34,149 nucleotides of DNA, taken from NCBI GenBank assembly GCA_947630735.1, contig CANRIR010000023.1, positions 1 to 34,149 of the forward strand, read 5' to 3'. The DNA comes from an uncultured Marvinbryantia sp. (GTDB taxonomy: Bacteria; Bacillota; Clostridia; Lachnospirales; Lachnospiraceae). The notes under the pieces are model-generated. The model was not told the DNA's origin. It did no database searches and saw nothing but the letters and a program-made list of their open reading frames with translations. This document shows positions 1 to 7,656 of the stretch, piece after piece. Position 1 is the first letter of the stretch; the number at the start of each line of letters is the position of its first letter. The position numbers and the translations under genes are program-made.

Positions 1-509
1 ATATCCGAAAAGACATCATCCAGCTTAAGATTGGATACGGTAAGACAGTTATGGGCACGGTTCTTCTCACCGGTAATCATGTTGGTGAGCTTGAAGCGGT
101 ATCTTACCAGATCCCGAAGCTGTCGGATATCAGCGGGAGGGATAAAAGAAGGTTTTACCATACCGCACATATACAGATCACAGATCCATTTGGCGTCTTT
201 GCGGTCGGTTTTGTTTCCTTTTTGCGGTTTTGTGTATTTAGGGTGAGAAAGAGTAACCCAAAGGTTATGTTTCTCCAGGATGTTGAAAACGGGGATCCAG
301 TACTTGCCGGTAGATTCCATACAGACATCCGTACAGTTATATTTAGCAAGCCAGTCACACAGCTCATTCAAACCATTGGTAAAGGAAGAAAAGCGGGCCT
401 GCTTATATTCGGTACGGCCGAGGGGATCCGTAATGCCAATGCAAGCGAAGATCCAGGTTTTGTGGACATCGAGTCCACAGCAATTGTTTTTGAGAATTTT
501 AAAAGACAA
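1..509 (-). CDS. IS110-family transposase, 5' part (runs off the left edge)
   Basis: The minus strand encodes the N-terminal DEDD (RuvC-like) domain of an IS110/IS1111-family DNA recombinase. Seen directly: GLDVHKTW near residue 13 carries the first acidic residue, CMESTGKYW near residue 60 the glutamate, and KTDRKDAKW near residue 95 the paired aspartates. The frame is open to the window edge, so the C-terminal Tnp20 serine domain is not visible. I chose the TTG at 509-507 because an AGGAGG lies 8 bases upstream; there is no in-frame ATG before the first motif. IS110 enzymes move their element with a structured bridge RNA made from the noncoding end. The 307 bases between this start and dapF could hold such an RNA. 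No frameshift is seen in the visible part. Confidence 0.88.
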   Translation of the reverse strand, partial: MSFKILKNNCCGLDVHKTWIFACIGITDPLGRTEYKQARFSSFTNGLNELCDWLAKYNCTDVCMESTGKYWIPVFNILEKHNLWVTLSHPKYTKPQKGNKTDRKDAKWICDLYMCGMVKPSFIPPADIRQLRDLVRYRFKLTNMITGEKNRAHNCLTVSNLKLDDVFSD

Positions 510-816
510 ACAGAATACCTCCTGAAAGTTATAGTAATAAGCTGACAGTGACTGGCCATCCGGCAAAATCGAGACGACTTTGGAAGAGATAAGTTTACGG
601 GCTGCGGGAATGCGCCAATCATTGATGCCTTAACGGATGGCCGACAACAAATAAAAATGCGGGGTCGCCGCTATACAGCCCCGCCACTCATCCCTGCGTG
701 TTCTGTAGTATGTCAGTCTTATAAAGGAAACTATATCAGGAAATTTAAGAAAGTGAAAGCCCGAAGTGGGTTTCATAACCCCATCGGTGCCTTTCGCAGA
801 AAGGCGGTTTATAAAA
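510..816. other. Noncoding end of the IS110 element and dapF leader; possible bridge RNA
   Basis: This stretch has no credible gene. It holds a perfect 9-bp inverted repeat, GGCCATCCG at 554-562 and CGGATGGCC at 634-642, enclosing 71 bases. It also holds a hairpin at 659-684 (GCGGGG/CCCCGC) that on the minus strand is followed by ATTTTTATTT. The outer boundary of the insertion sequence cannot be fixed, since IS110 elements lack clear terminal inverted repeats. In IS110-group elements the bridge RNA is made from the noncoding end upstream of the recombinase, which is this position. The right part must include the dapF ribosome binding site (AAGGCGG near 800). Confidence 0.5.
659..684 (-). terminator. 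Terminator-like hairpin upstream of the IS110 transposase
   Basis: GCGGGG at 659-664 pairs with CCCCGC at 679-684 around a 14-base loop. Read on the minus strand it is followed by ATTTTTATTT, so it could stop leftward transcription entering the element. It could instead be a stem of the element's own noncoding RNA. Confidence 0.4.
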
Positions 817-1659
817 ATGGCAAGCATGAAGTTTACCAAGATGCATGGGATCGGAAACGATTATGTTTATGTAAACTGTTTTGAGGAGACGGTGGACGAT
901 CCGGCAAAGACAGCCATCGCGGTCAGCGACCGCCACTTCGGGATCGGCTCCGACGGATTGATCCTCATCAAACCGTCGCAGGTGGCGGACGGAAAAATGG
1001 AGATGTACAACGCGGACGGCTCCCAGGGAGCCATGTGCGGAAACGGCATCCGCTGCGTGGCCAAGTACATGTATGACCATGGCCTGACTGATAAGACCAG
1101 CATCAGCGTGGAGACCAAGAGCGGCATCAAATATCTGGATCTGACGGTTGCGGACGGCAGGGTGACCGAGGTGCGCGTCAACATGGGAGCGCCCATCTTA
1201 AAGGCGGCGGACATCCCGGTGCGCGCAGACAAGGAGCAGCTGGTCGGCGAGCCGGTGGAGGTGGACGGCAGAACCTGGCACATCACCTGTGTGTCCATGG
1301 GAAACCCCCACGCGGTCACTTACCTGGACGATGTGAAACATCTGGAGATTGAAAAGATTGGCCCGAAGTTTGAGAACCACAGCATGTTCCCGGACCGGGT
1401 CAACACGGAGTTTGCCCGCGTCATCGACCGCCGCACGGTGGAGATGCGCGTGTGGGAGAGGGGCTCCGGGGAAACCCTGGCCTGCGGGACAGGTGCCTGC
1501 GCCACGGCGGTGGCCTCCATCCTGAACGGATATACAGAGGATGAGGTGACAGTCAGACTGCTGGGCGGCGATCTGAAAATTTTCTGGGACAGAAAAGAAA
1601 ATACGGTCTACATGACCGGCAGCGCCACGACCGTCTTTGACGGCGTCATCGAGCTGTGA
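817..1659 (+). CDS. dapF: Diaminopimelate epimerase DapF
   Basis: Interconverts LL- and meso-diaminopimelate in the cytoplasm, the step before lysine formation and peptidoglycan cross-linking. The 280-residue product is close to the usual size of about 275. Both catalytic cysteines are present in their motifs: Cys74 in AMCGNGIRC and Cys223 in ACGTGACA; the N-terminal HGIGNDY motif is also intact. I start at the ATG at 817 because AAGGCGG lies 9 bases upstream; an upstream frame extension to 766 lacks family similarity, and a second ATG at 826 is also possible. dapL follows downstream across a repeated 62-bp spacer, so the two genes probably serve the same pathway. The IS110 end directly upstream may have replaced the original promoter region. 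Confidence 0.96.
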   Translation: MASMKFTKMHGIGNDYVYVNCFEETVDDPAKTAIAVSDRHFGIGSDGLILIKPSQVADGKMEMYNADGSQGAMCGNGIRCVAKYMYDHGLTDKTSISVETKSGIKYLDLTVADGRVTEVRVNMGAPILKAADIPVRADKEQLVGEPVEVDGRTWHITCVSMGNPHAVTYLDDVKHLEIEKIGPKFENHSMFPDRVNTEFARVIDRRTVEMRVWERGSGETLACGTGACATAVASILNGYTEDEVTVRLLGGDLKIFWDRKENTVYMTGSATTVFDGVIEL

Positions 1660-1782
1660 TCTGTGCCTGCCATAGTCAGGCGGGTATTGCGGCCGTTTGG
1701 AACGGCACCATTGAACTAGAATCTGAGCCTGCCATAGTCAGGCGGGCACCGCAGCCGTTTGGAACGGCACTATTTGAACAAA
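1659..1782 (+). repeat. Two tandem copies of a 62-bp hairpin-bearing unit
   Basis: Copy 1 covers 1659-1720 and copy 2 covers 1721-1782, with only a few differences. Each contains a CCTG/CAGG inverted repeat (in GCCTGCCATAGTCAGGC) and a perfect GCCGTT-tgg-AACGGC hairpin. The unit begins at the dapF stop codon and ends just before the dapL ribosome binding site. Neither hairpin is followed by a T-run, so this is not an obvious terminator. Confidence 0.8.
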
Positions 1783-1794
1783 AGGAGGATAAAT

Positions 1795-3009
1795 ATGGTA
1801 AAAGTAAATGACAATTATCTGAAACTTCCGGGGAGTTATCTGTTTTCCACCATCGGGAAAAAGGTGGCCGCGTTTTCAGCGGCCAATCCAGATAAAAAGA
1901 TCATCCGTCTGGGCATCGGCGATGTGACCCAGCCCCTTGCCCCGGCCATCATCTCCGCCCTGCACAGTGCGGTGGACGAGATGGCGGATGCGGCTACCTT
2001 CCGGGGCTACGCGCCGGATCTGGGCTATGAGTTCCTGCGCAGTGCCATCGCGAAAAACGATTACGCGGACAGGGGCTGCAATGTGGCGGCGGACGAGATC
2101 TTCATCTCCGACGGCGCGAAATGCGACTCCGCCAACATTCAGGAGATCTTCAGCCTGGACAATAAGATCGCGGTCTGCGACCCGGTCTATCCCGTCTATG
2201 TGGATTCCAACGTGATGGCCGGCAGAACCGGCACCTGGGATCCTCAGAAAGAGACCTGGAGCGATGTCATCTACATGCCCTGCACAGCGGAGAACAATTT
2301 CGCGCCGGAGCTGCCGAGGGAGACGCCGGATCTGATCTATCTGTGCTTCCCCAACAACCCCACCGGCTCCACCATCACAAAAGATGAACTGCAGGTGTGG
2401 GTGGACTACGCCAACAAAGTGGGAGCAATCATCATTTACGACGCGGCCTACGAGGCCTATATTTCCGAGGAAGATGTGCCCCACAGCATCTATGAGTGCG
2501 ACGGCGCGCGCACCTGCGCCATTGAGCTGCGCAGTTTTTCCAAGAACGCGGGCTTTACCGGCGTGCGCTTAGGGTTCACGGTGGTGCCCAAGGAGCTGAA
2601 GGCGGGGGACACATACCTGCATGGGCTCTGGGCCAGAAGGCACGGCACCAAATACAACGGCGCGCCCTACATTGTGCAGAGGGCAGGCGAGGCGGTCTAT
2701 TCCCCGGAGGGGAAAGCCCAGCTGAAAAAACAGGTGGCCTACTATATGCGCAACGCGGCCGTCATCTACGACGGATTGAGCGACGCGGGCTACACCGTTT
2801 CCGGCGGCATCAACGCGCCTTACATCTGGCTGAAGACGCCGGACGGCATGAACTCCTGGCAGTTCTTTGATTACCTGCTGGAGGAGGCCAACGTGGTGGG
2901 CACGCCCGGTTCCGGGTTCGGACCCAGCGGAGAGGGCTACTTCCGCCTGACGGCGTTCGGCAGCTACGAGAACACCGTGGAGGCCATCGAGCGGATCGTA
3001 CAGATGTAG
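1795..3009 (+). CDS. dapL: LL-diaminopimelate aminotransferase DapL
   Basis: A fold-type I PLP aminotransferase that converts tetrahydrodipicolinate to LL-diaminopimelate in one step with glutamate as amino donor, bypassing the acylated intermediates. The 404-residue product has the DapL N-terminus ([13 protein letters not shown]), the FPNNPTGS substrate/PLP loop near residue 185, YDAAYEAY near 215, and the PLP lysine Lys250 in [14 protein letters not shown]. The ATG at 1795 is chosen because AAAGGAGG ends a few bases upstream and family similarity begins there; an earlier in-frame start at 1759 falls inside the tandem repeat. Lying next to dapF, it completes a short route to meso-DAP. No terminator is evident after the stop. 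Confidence 0.95.
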   Translation: MVKVNDNYLKLPGSYLFSTIGKKVAAFSAANPDKKIIRLGIGDVTQPLAPAIISALHSAVDEMADAATFRGYAPDLGYEFLRSAIAKNDYADRGCNVAADEIFISDGAKCDSANIQEIFSLDNKIAVCDPVYPVYVDSNVMAGRTGTWDPQKETWSDVIYMPCTAENNFAPELPRETPDLIYLCFPNNPTGSTITKDELQVWVDYANKVGAIIIYDAAYEAYISEEDVPHSIYECDGARTCAIELRSFSKNAGFTGVRLGFTVVPKELKAGDTYLHGLWARRHGTKYNGAPYIVQRAGEAVYSPEGKAQLKKQVAYYMRNAAVIYDGLSDAGYTVSGGINAPYIWLKTPDGMNSWQFFDYLLEEANVVGTPGSGFGPSGEGYFRLTAFGSYENTVEAIERIVQM

Positions 3010-3016
3010 GGCAGCC

Positions 3017-3088
3017 TCATCTGTTATGGAAACATTCATTGGAATATTCGCCTGTTGCAATATTTGAACCTTCATCTGTTATAGAAAC
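3017..3088 (+). repeat. Pair of 17-bp direct repeats upstream of a promoter
   Basis: TCATCTGTTATGGAAAC at 3017-3033 and TCATCTGTTATAGAAAC at 3072-3088 differ at one base and are 55 bp apart. The second copy ends 3 bp before the -35 box of the next gene. The arrangement resembles a duplicated activator or repressor site. Confidence 0.55.
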
Positions 3089-3091
3089 CTA

Positions 3092-3119
3092 TTGTTTCTT
3101 TCAGGGGATTTGTTATAAT
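3092..3119 (+). promoter_or_regulatory. Sigma-A-type promoter for the flavin reductase-like gene
   Basis: TTGTTT at 3092-3097 and a consensus TATAAT at 3114-3119 are 16 bp apart, placing the start point about 45 bases before the coding region. Confidence 0.7.
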
Positions 3120-3172
3120 GGGATGGCGGGGCAAGATCATTGCTAATATATCAATGGAAAAGAGGTTTTATT

Positions 3173-3736
3173 ATGAGAAAGAAGCTAAAGATTACAGAAG
3201 GTATCTTCCCTATGCCGGTGCTGATGGTCGCCACCTATAACGACGACGGCAGTGTGAACGTGATGAACGCGGCCTGGGGAACTATGCAGGAGCGGGACAC
3301 GGTTGCGCTCAATCTCTCCGAGACGCATAAAACGGTAAAGAACATCCGGAAAAGAGGTGCTTTTACCGTGAGCATCGCCGATGCGGCCCATGTGAAAGAG
3401 GCGGACTACTTCGGTGTTGAATCCGGGAATAAAGAACCCAATAAACTCGCAAAAGCCGGGCTGACGGCAAGCAAAGCGGAGACGGTGGACGCACCGGTGA
3501 TCCATGAATTTCCGCTGTGCCTTGAATGTGAGTTTGTGGAGTATCAGGAGAATGAGTACGGCTGCGGCGTCATCGGAAAGGTGGTCAACGTGACGGCCGA
3601 TGAGAGCGTTATGCCGGACGGAAAACTCGATATGTCATTGGTAAACGCCATTGCGTTTGACCCGTATACACACGGATATTACAAGGTTTCCGAGCGCGTG
3701 GGCGATGCATTTAAAGACGGTCTGCAATTGAAATAA
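3173..3736 (+). CDS. Flavin reductase-like FMN-binding split-barrel protein
   Basis: The 187-residue product matches the flavin reductase-like/flavoredoxin domain: an N-terminal PMPVLMVATYNDDG strand, VNVMNAAWG near residue 35, and the ALNLSETHKTVKNI segment near 55 that contacts FMN in relatives. It has no signal peptide and no added domain, so it is probably a cytosolic flavoprotein that binds FMN and passes electrons to an unknown partner. The start at 3173 follows GAAAAGAGG with good spacing; the upstream extension to 3140 is not conserved in character. It has its own promoter and two direct repeats upstream. The bile salt hydrolase gene begins 61 bases after its stop, so the two may share a transcript. 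Substrate and partner cannot be stated. Confidence 0.85.
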   Translation: MRKKLKITEGIFPMPVLMVATYNDDGSVNVMNAAWGTMQERDTVALNLSETHKTVKNIRKRGAFTVSIADAAHVKEADYFGVESGNKEPNKLAKAGLTASKAETVDAPVIHEFPLCLECEFVEYQENEYGCGVIGKVVNVTADESVMPDGKLDMSLVNAIAFDPYTHGYYKVSERVGDAFKDGLQLK

Positions 3737-3797
3737 TCCGGTTACGGCATCCATAGGCCAGGCCTATATGATATAAAAAGGACAGAAGGTGACGGAT

Positions 3798-4790
3798 ATG
3801 TGTACAGCAGTTTCTTATAAGACAAAAGACCATTACTTTGGCCGCAATTTTGATCTGGAATTTTCCTATCACGAAACCGTGACGATCACGCCCAGGAACG
3901 CGGCGTTTCATTTTCGCAGAATGGGTGCCATGGAAAAGCACTTCGCCATGATCGGCATGGCGTATGTGGTGGAGGATTATCCCCTGTACTATGACGCGGT
4001 CAATGAGAAAGGCCTCGGCATGGCAGGCCTAAACTTCCCGGGACTGGCGGATTACAAGCCGGAAGCGGAGGGAAAAGACAACATCGCATCCTTTGAGTTT
4101 ATTCCCTGGATCCTGGGTCAGTGCGCGACGGTGGCGGAAGCGCGCGTTCTTCTCTCCCGCATGAATCTGGCCAAGATAAACTTCAGCGAGCAGCTTCCGG
4201 CGTCGCCGCTTCACTGGATGATCAGCGACCGGGAAGAGTCCATCGTGGTGGAGTCCGTAACGGAAGGACTGAAAGTGTATGATAACCCGGTGGACGTGCT
4301 GACCAACAATCCGACTTTTGACATGCAGATGTTTCATCTGAGCAATTATATGAATCTTTCTACAGAGGCGGCCGAGAACCGCTTTGCGAAGGACCTGAAG
4401 CTGCAGGCTTACAGCCGCGGCATGGGCGCCATGGGGCTGCCGGGCGACCTGTCCTCCGCGTCGCGTTTTGTGAAGGCGGCGTTTACCAGGATGAATTCCC
4501 TGTGCGGGGAATCGGAGTCCGAGAGCATCAGCCAGTTTTTCCAGATCCTTGGCTCCGTGGCGCAGCAGCGAGGCTGCGTGCACATGGGCGAAGGCAAGTA
4601 TGAGATCACCATTTACAGCGCGTGCTGCAATACGGATAAGGGCATCTACTATTACACCACATATGAAAACAGCCAGATCACCGGGGTCGATATGTATGCC
4701 GAGAATCTGGACGGAAGCAGCCTCATCTCCTACCCGCTGATCGAGGGACAGCAGATCCGCATGCAGAACGGGCCGCTTGCGGCGCGCTAG
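3798..4790 (+). CDS. bsh: Bile salt hydrolase (choloylglycine hydrolase family)
   Basis: An Ntn-fold amidase that removes glycine or taurine from conjugated bile acids in the cytoplasm. The ATG at 3798 is right because Cys2 must become the N-terminal nucleophile after Met removal; a GTG three codons earlier would hide it. Residues matching the known active site are visible: Cys2, Arg16, Asp19 (YFGRNFDLEF), Asn79 (GMAGLNFPG), Asn170/171 (VLTNNPTF) and Arg223 (SSASRF). The 330-residue length is the family norm, and the block around residues 66-110 closely resembles clostridial bile salt hydrolases more than penicillin V acylases. The gene follows the flavin reductase-like gene, separated by an ATAGG/CCTAT hairpin. 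This activity is typical of gut bacteria. Confidence 0.92.
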   Translation: MCTAVSYKTKDHYFGRNFDLEFSYHETVTITPRNAAFHFRRMGAMEKHFAMIGMAYVVEDYPLYYDAVNEKGLGMAGLNFPGLADYKPEAEGKDNIASFEFIPWILGQCATVAEARVLLSRMNLAKINFSEQLPASPLHWMISDREESIVVESVTEGLKVYDNPVDVLTNNPTFDMQMFHLSNYMNLSTEAAENRFAKDLKLQAYSRGMGAMGLPGDLSSASRFVKAAFTRMNSLCGESESESISQFFQILGSVAQQRGCVHMGEGKYEITIYSACCNTDKGIYYYTTYENSQITGVDMYAENLDGSSLISYPLIEGQQIRMQNGPLAAR

Positions 4791-4847
4791 AGTTGCAATT
4801 CTCCTCTTCCCGCATATTCTGGAAATGTGGGGGAGGAGGTGCAAAGA

Positions 4848-4862
4848 TTGAAAAATCTATGA
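4848..4862 (+). promoter_or_regulatory. Possible four-codon leader overlapping the next start (TTG...TGATC)
   Basis: A strong GGAGGAGG at 4832-4839 is correctly spaced for a TTG at 4848, not for the ATG at 4859. That TTG opens a reading frame encoding MKNL and ends at a TGA overlapping the ATG at 4859. This fits translation of a tiny leader followed by reinitiation. The alternative is a rare ATT start at 4847 in the main frame. Confidence 0.35.
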
Positions 4863-5335
4863 TCGAAATGTCAACCATTTCAGATGTGACGGCGCTGATA
4901 AAGTCGCGCGAGGGCAAAAACACCTATACCCAGAGCGACCTGCGCACGCGGGTGTTTGACGGCTATTCCGACTGCTCCTCCCTGGTCTGGAAATGTTATG
5001 AGAAGGCCCTTGGCATTTTTATCGGCACATGGACCGGGGAGCAGATCGAGCGGGGAAGCCTGGTCTTCCGAAATACCGATGCAAAAAAGAGAAGTCTGTC
5101 CGCAGACGATCTGGAGAAAATGCAGGAGGGGGATCTGGTCTTCTGGGGCCCTTCCCGCTGGGATACCCGTCATGTAGAGTACTACATGGGGAACGGCGAA
5201 CTGAGCGGCCATGGGGTCGGCGTCGGTCCGGTGCGCAAGAGGGCTACGGAGTACGCCCATCGGTATCAGCTTCTGGAAGTGCGCAGGTATGTGCCTGAAA
5301 AAGAAAAACTATGCTTCACAGAAGATAGAATGTGA
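4859..5335 (+). CDS. NlpC/P60-like cysteine hydrolase without signal peptide
   Basis: The 158-residue product shows the NlpC/P60 pattern: the nucleophile Cys39 in GYSDCSSLVWKC, a GDLVFW strand near residue 91, and His105 in RHVEYYMGNG; a third polar residue could be His118. Relatives cut peptide bonds in peptidoglycan stems. Unlike most wall hydrolases it has no signal peptide or wall-binding repeats, so its substrate and location are unclear. I chose the ATG at 4859, but it lies 19 bases from the strong GGAGGAGG; a rare ATT start at 4847 or reinitiation from a four-codon leader would explain the spacing. An intrinsic terminator follows. It lies 68 bases after the bile salt hydrolase gene. 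Confidence 0.72.
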   Translation: MIEMSTISDVTALIKSREGKNTYTQSDLRTRVFDGYSDCSSLVWKCYEKALGIFIGTWTGEQIERGSLVFRNTDAKKRSLSADDLEKMQEGDLVFWGPSRWDTRHVEYYMGNGELSGHGVGVGPVRKRATEYAHRYQLLEVRRYVPEKEKLCFTEDRM

Positions 5336-5362
5336 TTTTCCAAAAATCTATTTTTTCTAAAC

Positions 5363-5392
5363 AAAAAACCGCGTTGCACACGCGGTTTTTTT
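5363..5392. terminator. Bidirectional intrinsic terminator
   Basis: AAAAAACCGCG at 5363-5373 pairs with CGCGGTTTTTT from 5381 around a 7-base loop. It gives a T-run in both directions, so it can end the NlpC/P60 transcript from the left and the tRNA-Gly transcript from the right. Confidence 0.9.
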
Positions 5393-5394
5393 GA

Positions 5395-5465
5395 AGCAGA
5401 TAACGGGAATCGAACCCGCCTCCCCAGCTTGGGAAGCTGGTGTTCTACCAATGAACTATATCTGC
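5395..5465 (-). tRNA. tRNA-Gly (anticodon TCC)
   Basis: On the minus strand a 71-base cloverleaf is seen: acceptor GCAGATA/TATCTGC, D arm GTTC/GAAC, anticodon stem CCAGC/GCTGG with the loop TTCCCAA containing TCC, and T arm GCGGG-TTCGATT-CCCGT. CCA is not encoded. The anticodon decodes GGA and probably GGG. A promoter lies upstream and the shared terminator downstream, so it is probably a single-gene transcript. Confidence 0.96.
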
Positions 5466-5486
5466 GCAAGCTTATTGTACTCTGGT

Positions 5487-5515
5487 AGTATACCCTAAAA
5501 TTGCCAAAGTTGCAA
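5487..5515 (-). promoter_or_regulatory. Promoter for tRNA-Gly
   Basis: On the minus strand TTGCAA (5515-5510) and TATACT (5492-5487) are separated by exactly 17 bp, about 22 bp before the mature tRNA 5' end. Confidence 0.75.
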
Positions 5516-5619
5516 GAAATATTTTTAAATTTCCATCTAAAATTTTTAAAGCTACAGCGCAGACTGCCCCGCACAGACCATTCCGTGCAAATCTCTTCCC
5601 AAGACCGGGAATACTATTT

Positions 5620-6717
5620 TTAATACACTGTCCGGTTCCGGCCCTGGTCTTTTCCGAGGTACAGTTTGTCGTCCGCCCGCCGGATCAGCTCTGTCACGCT
5701 GCAGTTGAAATCGTATTCCTCCACGCCGAAGGTCATGGTCACATGGAACATTTCTTTGGTCTCGGGATCGGTGATCGAGAGGGCCGCGATCTTGGCGCGC
5801 AGCGCTTCCACATGAAAATGTCCGGAATCTCCGTTGCCCGGGAAGACGAAGAAAAATTCCTCGCCGCCCCAGCGGCAGACCACGCCTTTTTCCCGCATAA
5901 AGTCGGCAAACAGTTTCCCGAGCTGCCGCAGCACCTCGTCGCCGCAGTTGTGGCCGCGGGTGTCGTTTACGCGCTTGAAGAAATCGATGTCCCCGATGGC
6001 GACAGTCAAAAATTCTTCGGAATTGCTCCTCACGTGCGATTCCAGATATTCCATCATACTGCGGCGGTTCCACAGGCCGGTCAGGGCGTCGGTGCGCGCT
6101 TCCTGGTGGAGGCGCTTGTTGTAGAACGCCAGCTTTTCCTCTGCGGCCTTGGTGGTCTGGCTTAAACTCCAGCAGTCGTAGAACATGATGGAGAAGATGC
6201 TCACCATGTTGAAGAGCTGGAAGCAGATCTCCACGTGACGCGCCAGGGGATGTACGGCAACGGCCGTCCTGGTGTAGAGGAACAGAAACAGGCGGAAAGC
6301 AAACACTGCCACCGTGTAGATCAGCTTTCCGCGGAAGTTGCCGTAGGTGGCAAAAAATGAGATCAGAAGAATGGGGAACAGAAAATGCTGCACGCCCACG
6401 TCCCATCCAAAATTGCGGATGGTTATAAAGATCCACAGCATGTTGATGACGGAAAAAATGTGAAAGACAACGCGCGTGCGCAGGCGGTAGGTACACGCCA
6501 GGCAGAAGATGGCAAGGAGCATCCAGGGGAGCGCGAGCCACACCCCGGAGATATCCCAGAAGATCAGTGTGAGAACGCTGAAAATGGCAAAATAAAGCAC
6601 CATGATCAGTTCGAAGACGCGTATCGTCACACAGACCTGTTTGGATTCATCTTCATATGGAATGTCTTTGTTGACCCAGTCGATGAACTTTTTAAAGATC
6701 CCGGAAATTGCGTTCAT
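5620..6717 (-). CDS. Membrane-anchored diguanylate cyclase (GGDEF domain)
   Basis: The 365-residue product has about six hydrophobic membrane segments between residues 30 and 190 and a C-terminal GGDEF domain. The domain begins at ARTDALTGLWNRR and carries DIDFFKRVND and the active signature RWGGEEF, so it should make cyclic di-GMP from two GTP. There is no RxxD inhibitory site in the residues just before GGEEF. The N-terminal membrane region probably senses an unknown signal. The ATG at 6717 is chosen because GAGG lies 6 bases upstream; an earlier in-frame TTG would overlap that site. It is the second gene of a likely operon, 18 bases after the PF06541 gene. No EAL domain or c-di-GMP target is visible nearby. 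Confidence 0.9.
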   Translation of the reverse strand: MNAISGIFKKFIDWVNKDIPYEDESKQVCVTIRVFELIMVLYFAIFSVLTLIFWDISGVWLALPWMLLAIFCLACTYRLRTRVVFHIFSVINMLWIFITIRNFGWDVGVQHFLFPILLISFFATYGNFRGKLIYTVAVFAFRLFLFLYTRTAVAVHPLARHVEICFQLFNMVSIFSIMFYDCWSLSQTTKAAEEKLAFYNKRLHQEARTDALTGLWNRRSMMEYLESHVRSNSEEFLTVAIGDIDFFKRVNDTRGHNCGDEVLRQLGKLFADFMREKGVVCRWGGEEFFFVFPGNGDSGHFHVEALRAKIAALSITDPETKEMFHVTMTFGVEEYDFNCSVTELIRRADDKLYLGKDQGRNRTVY

Positions 6718-6735
6718 AATTATCCTCAAAAACGA

Positions 6736-7503
6736 TTAATTGCCGCGGCTGTATAATTTGCGCCGCTCCTCCTTGATACGTGCCTGCAGGCGGCGGCGCT
6801 CATCCGAAAGCCTCTTCTGGATGGCTGCGGTGCGGGCCTGCATATTCGGGTAGGCATTCAGGATACGCCGGTGCAGGAAGGATTTCTGCGACAGGATGCG
6901 GCGGATCTCCTGACTGATCTGCTCGGTGTCGTCGCCTTTGCTGGATTCCCCGACATGGCGCACCATGGAGGTGACGATGTGGGAACACACGTAGTCCGCC
7001 AGCATAAGGACGCAGGACACGATGCACAGCGTGTGCAGAACCGCGGGCGAAAAGCGCGAGAAGATGTGGAACAGGGCGGGGACGACAAGCTTGACGATCA
7101 GCATGCCGGCGATGCCGAAAAGCACGCAGTTGCCGATCCAGATGCGCCCCTCCAGGTTCATGGGACGTTCGCTGTAATCCCACCATCTCGCGTGGAACAC
7201 TTTTTCCATATACCAGCTCACAAAGTACTCAAGCGCGCTGCAGAAAAAGAAGCTGATCAGAAAAGTGACAAAATACCCGTCGTTCCTGCTCACAAGGTTT
7301 ACCACCACCGTGACCAGCACGGCGCCGGTCCCGTAGATGGGACACACCGGACCGATCAGGAAACCGCGGTTGATGAAGCGATGGAACTGGATGTACTTCA
7401 AAGTGACTTCCATCAGCCATCCCGCCACGGAGAAGACCATAAACATCATGATGTAGTACCAGACGAGCTGACCGGGTGCGGCGTATTGTGCAAAAGAATT
7501 CAT
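6736..7503 (-). CDS. PF06541-type multi-pass membrane protein (putative ABC transporter permease)
   Basis: The 255-residue product matches the family annotated as putative ABC transporter type IV/CmpB, common in Clostridia. Features include an N-terminal FSVAGWLMEV segment, a RGFLIGPVCPIYGTGA motif near residue 46, FFFCSALEYFVSWYMEKVF near 85, WDYSERPMNLEGRI near 110, about five to six membrane spans, and a basic coiled tail after residue 200. No ATPase or binding protein is adjacent, so a transport role is unproven. GGAGG lies 6 bases before the ATG at 7503. It heads an operon with the diguanylate cyclase and is divergent from the DUF378 gene. Confidence 0.8.
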   Translation of the reverse strand: MNSFAQYAAPGQLVWYYIMMFMVFSVAGWLMEVTLKYIQFHRFINRGFLIGPVCPIYGTGAVLVTVVVNLVSRNDGYFVTFLISFFFCSALEYFVSWYMEKVFHARWWDYSERPMNLEGRIWIGNCVLFGIAGMLIVKLVVPALFHIFSRFSPAVLHTLCIVSCVLMLADYVCSHIVTSMVRHVGESSKGDDTEQISQEIRRILSQKSFLHRRILNAYPNMQARTAAIQKRLSDERRRLQARIKEERRKLYSRGN

Positions 7504-7656
7504 GTGTAACCTCCAGAGGGTGTTACTTGCATTGTATCATACTATTTTAAAAAAAACCACAAATTTTACAATTATTTCATATATTTTAAAATCGCATGTA
7601 TATTGGCGGATTTTTTAGGAATACTTTTTGATAGATCAAACAGGAGGTGTTAAGCT
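7504..7656. promoter_or_regulatory. AT-rich divergent promoter region
   Basis: This spacer is much richer in A and T than its neighbours and separates two divergent genes. On the minus strand TACAAT at 7536-7531 is a possible -10 box for the PF06541 gene, but its -35 is weak. No convincing box was found for the DUF378 gene, which has AGGAGGTG before its ATG. Confidence 0.4.

Noticed and set aside
51-545. A 164-codon plus-strand frame
   Set aside because: It is antisense to the IS110 transposase, whose conserved motifs are clear on the minus strand.
510-816. A lysine riboswitch upstream of dapF
   Set aside because: I could not find the L-box core motifs, and the region is partly insertion sequence.
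1659-1782. A CRISPR-like array (also considered for 8151-8204)
   Set aside because: Units are directly adjacent with no spacers, and in the second case are coding.
1876-2484. A 202-codon minus-strand frame
   Set aside because: It is antisense to dapL, has no ribosome binding site, and is a product of GC-rich third positions.
3742-3772. A separate promoter for the bile salt hydrolase gene (TTACGG and TATGAT)
   Set aside because: The spacer is 19 bp, both boxes are weak and a hairpin lies in the spacer.
5266-5574. A 102-codon minus-strand frame containing LVEHQLPKLGRRVRFPL
   Set aside because: It is a translation through tRNA-Gly and the terminator.
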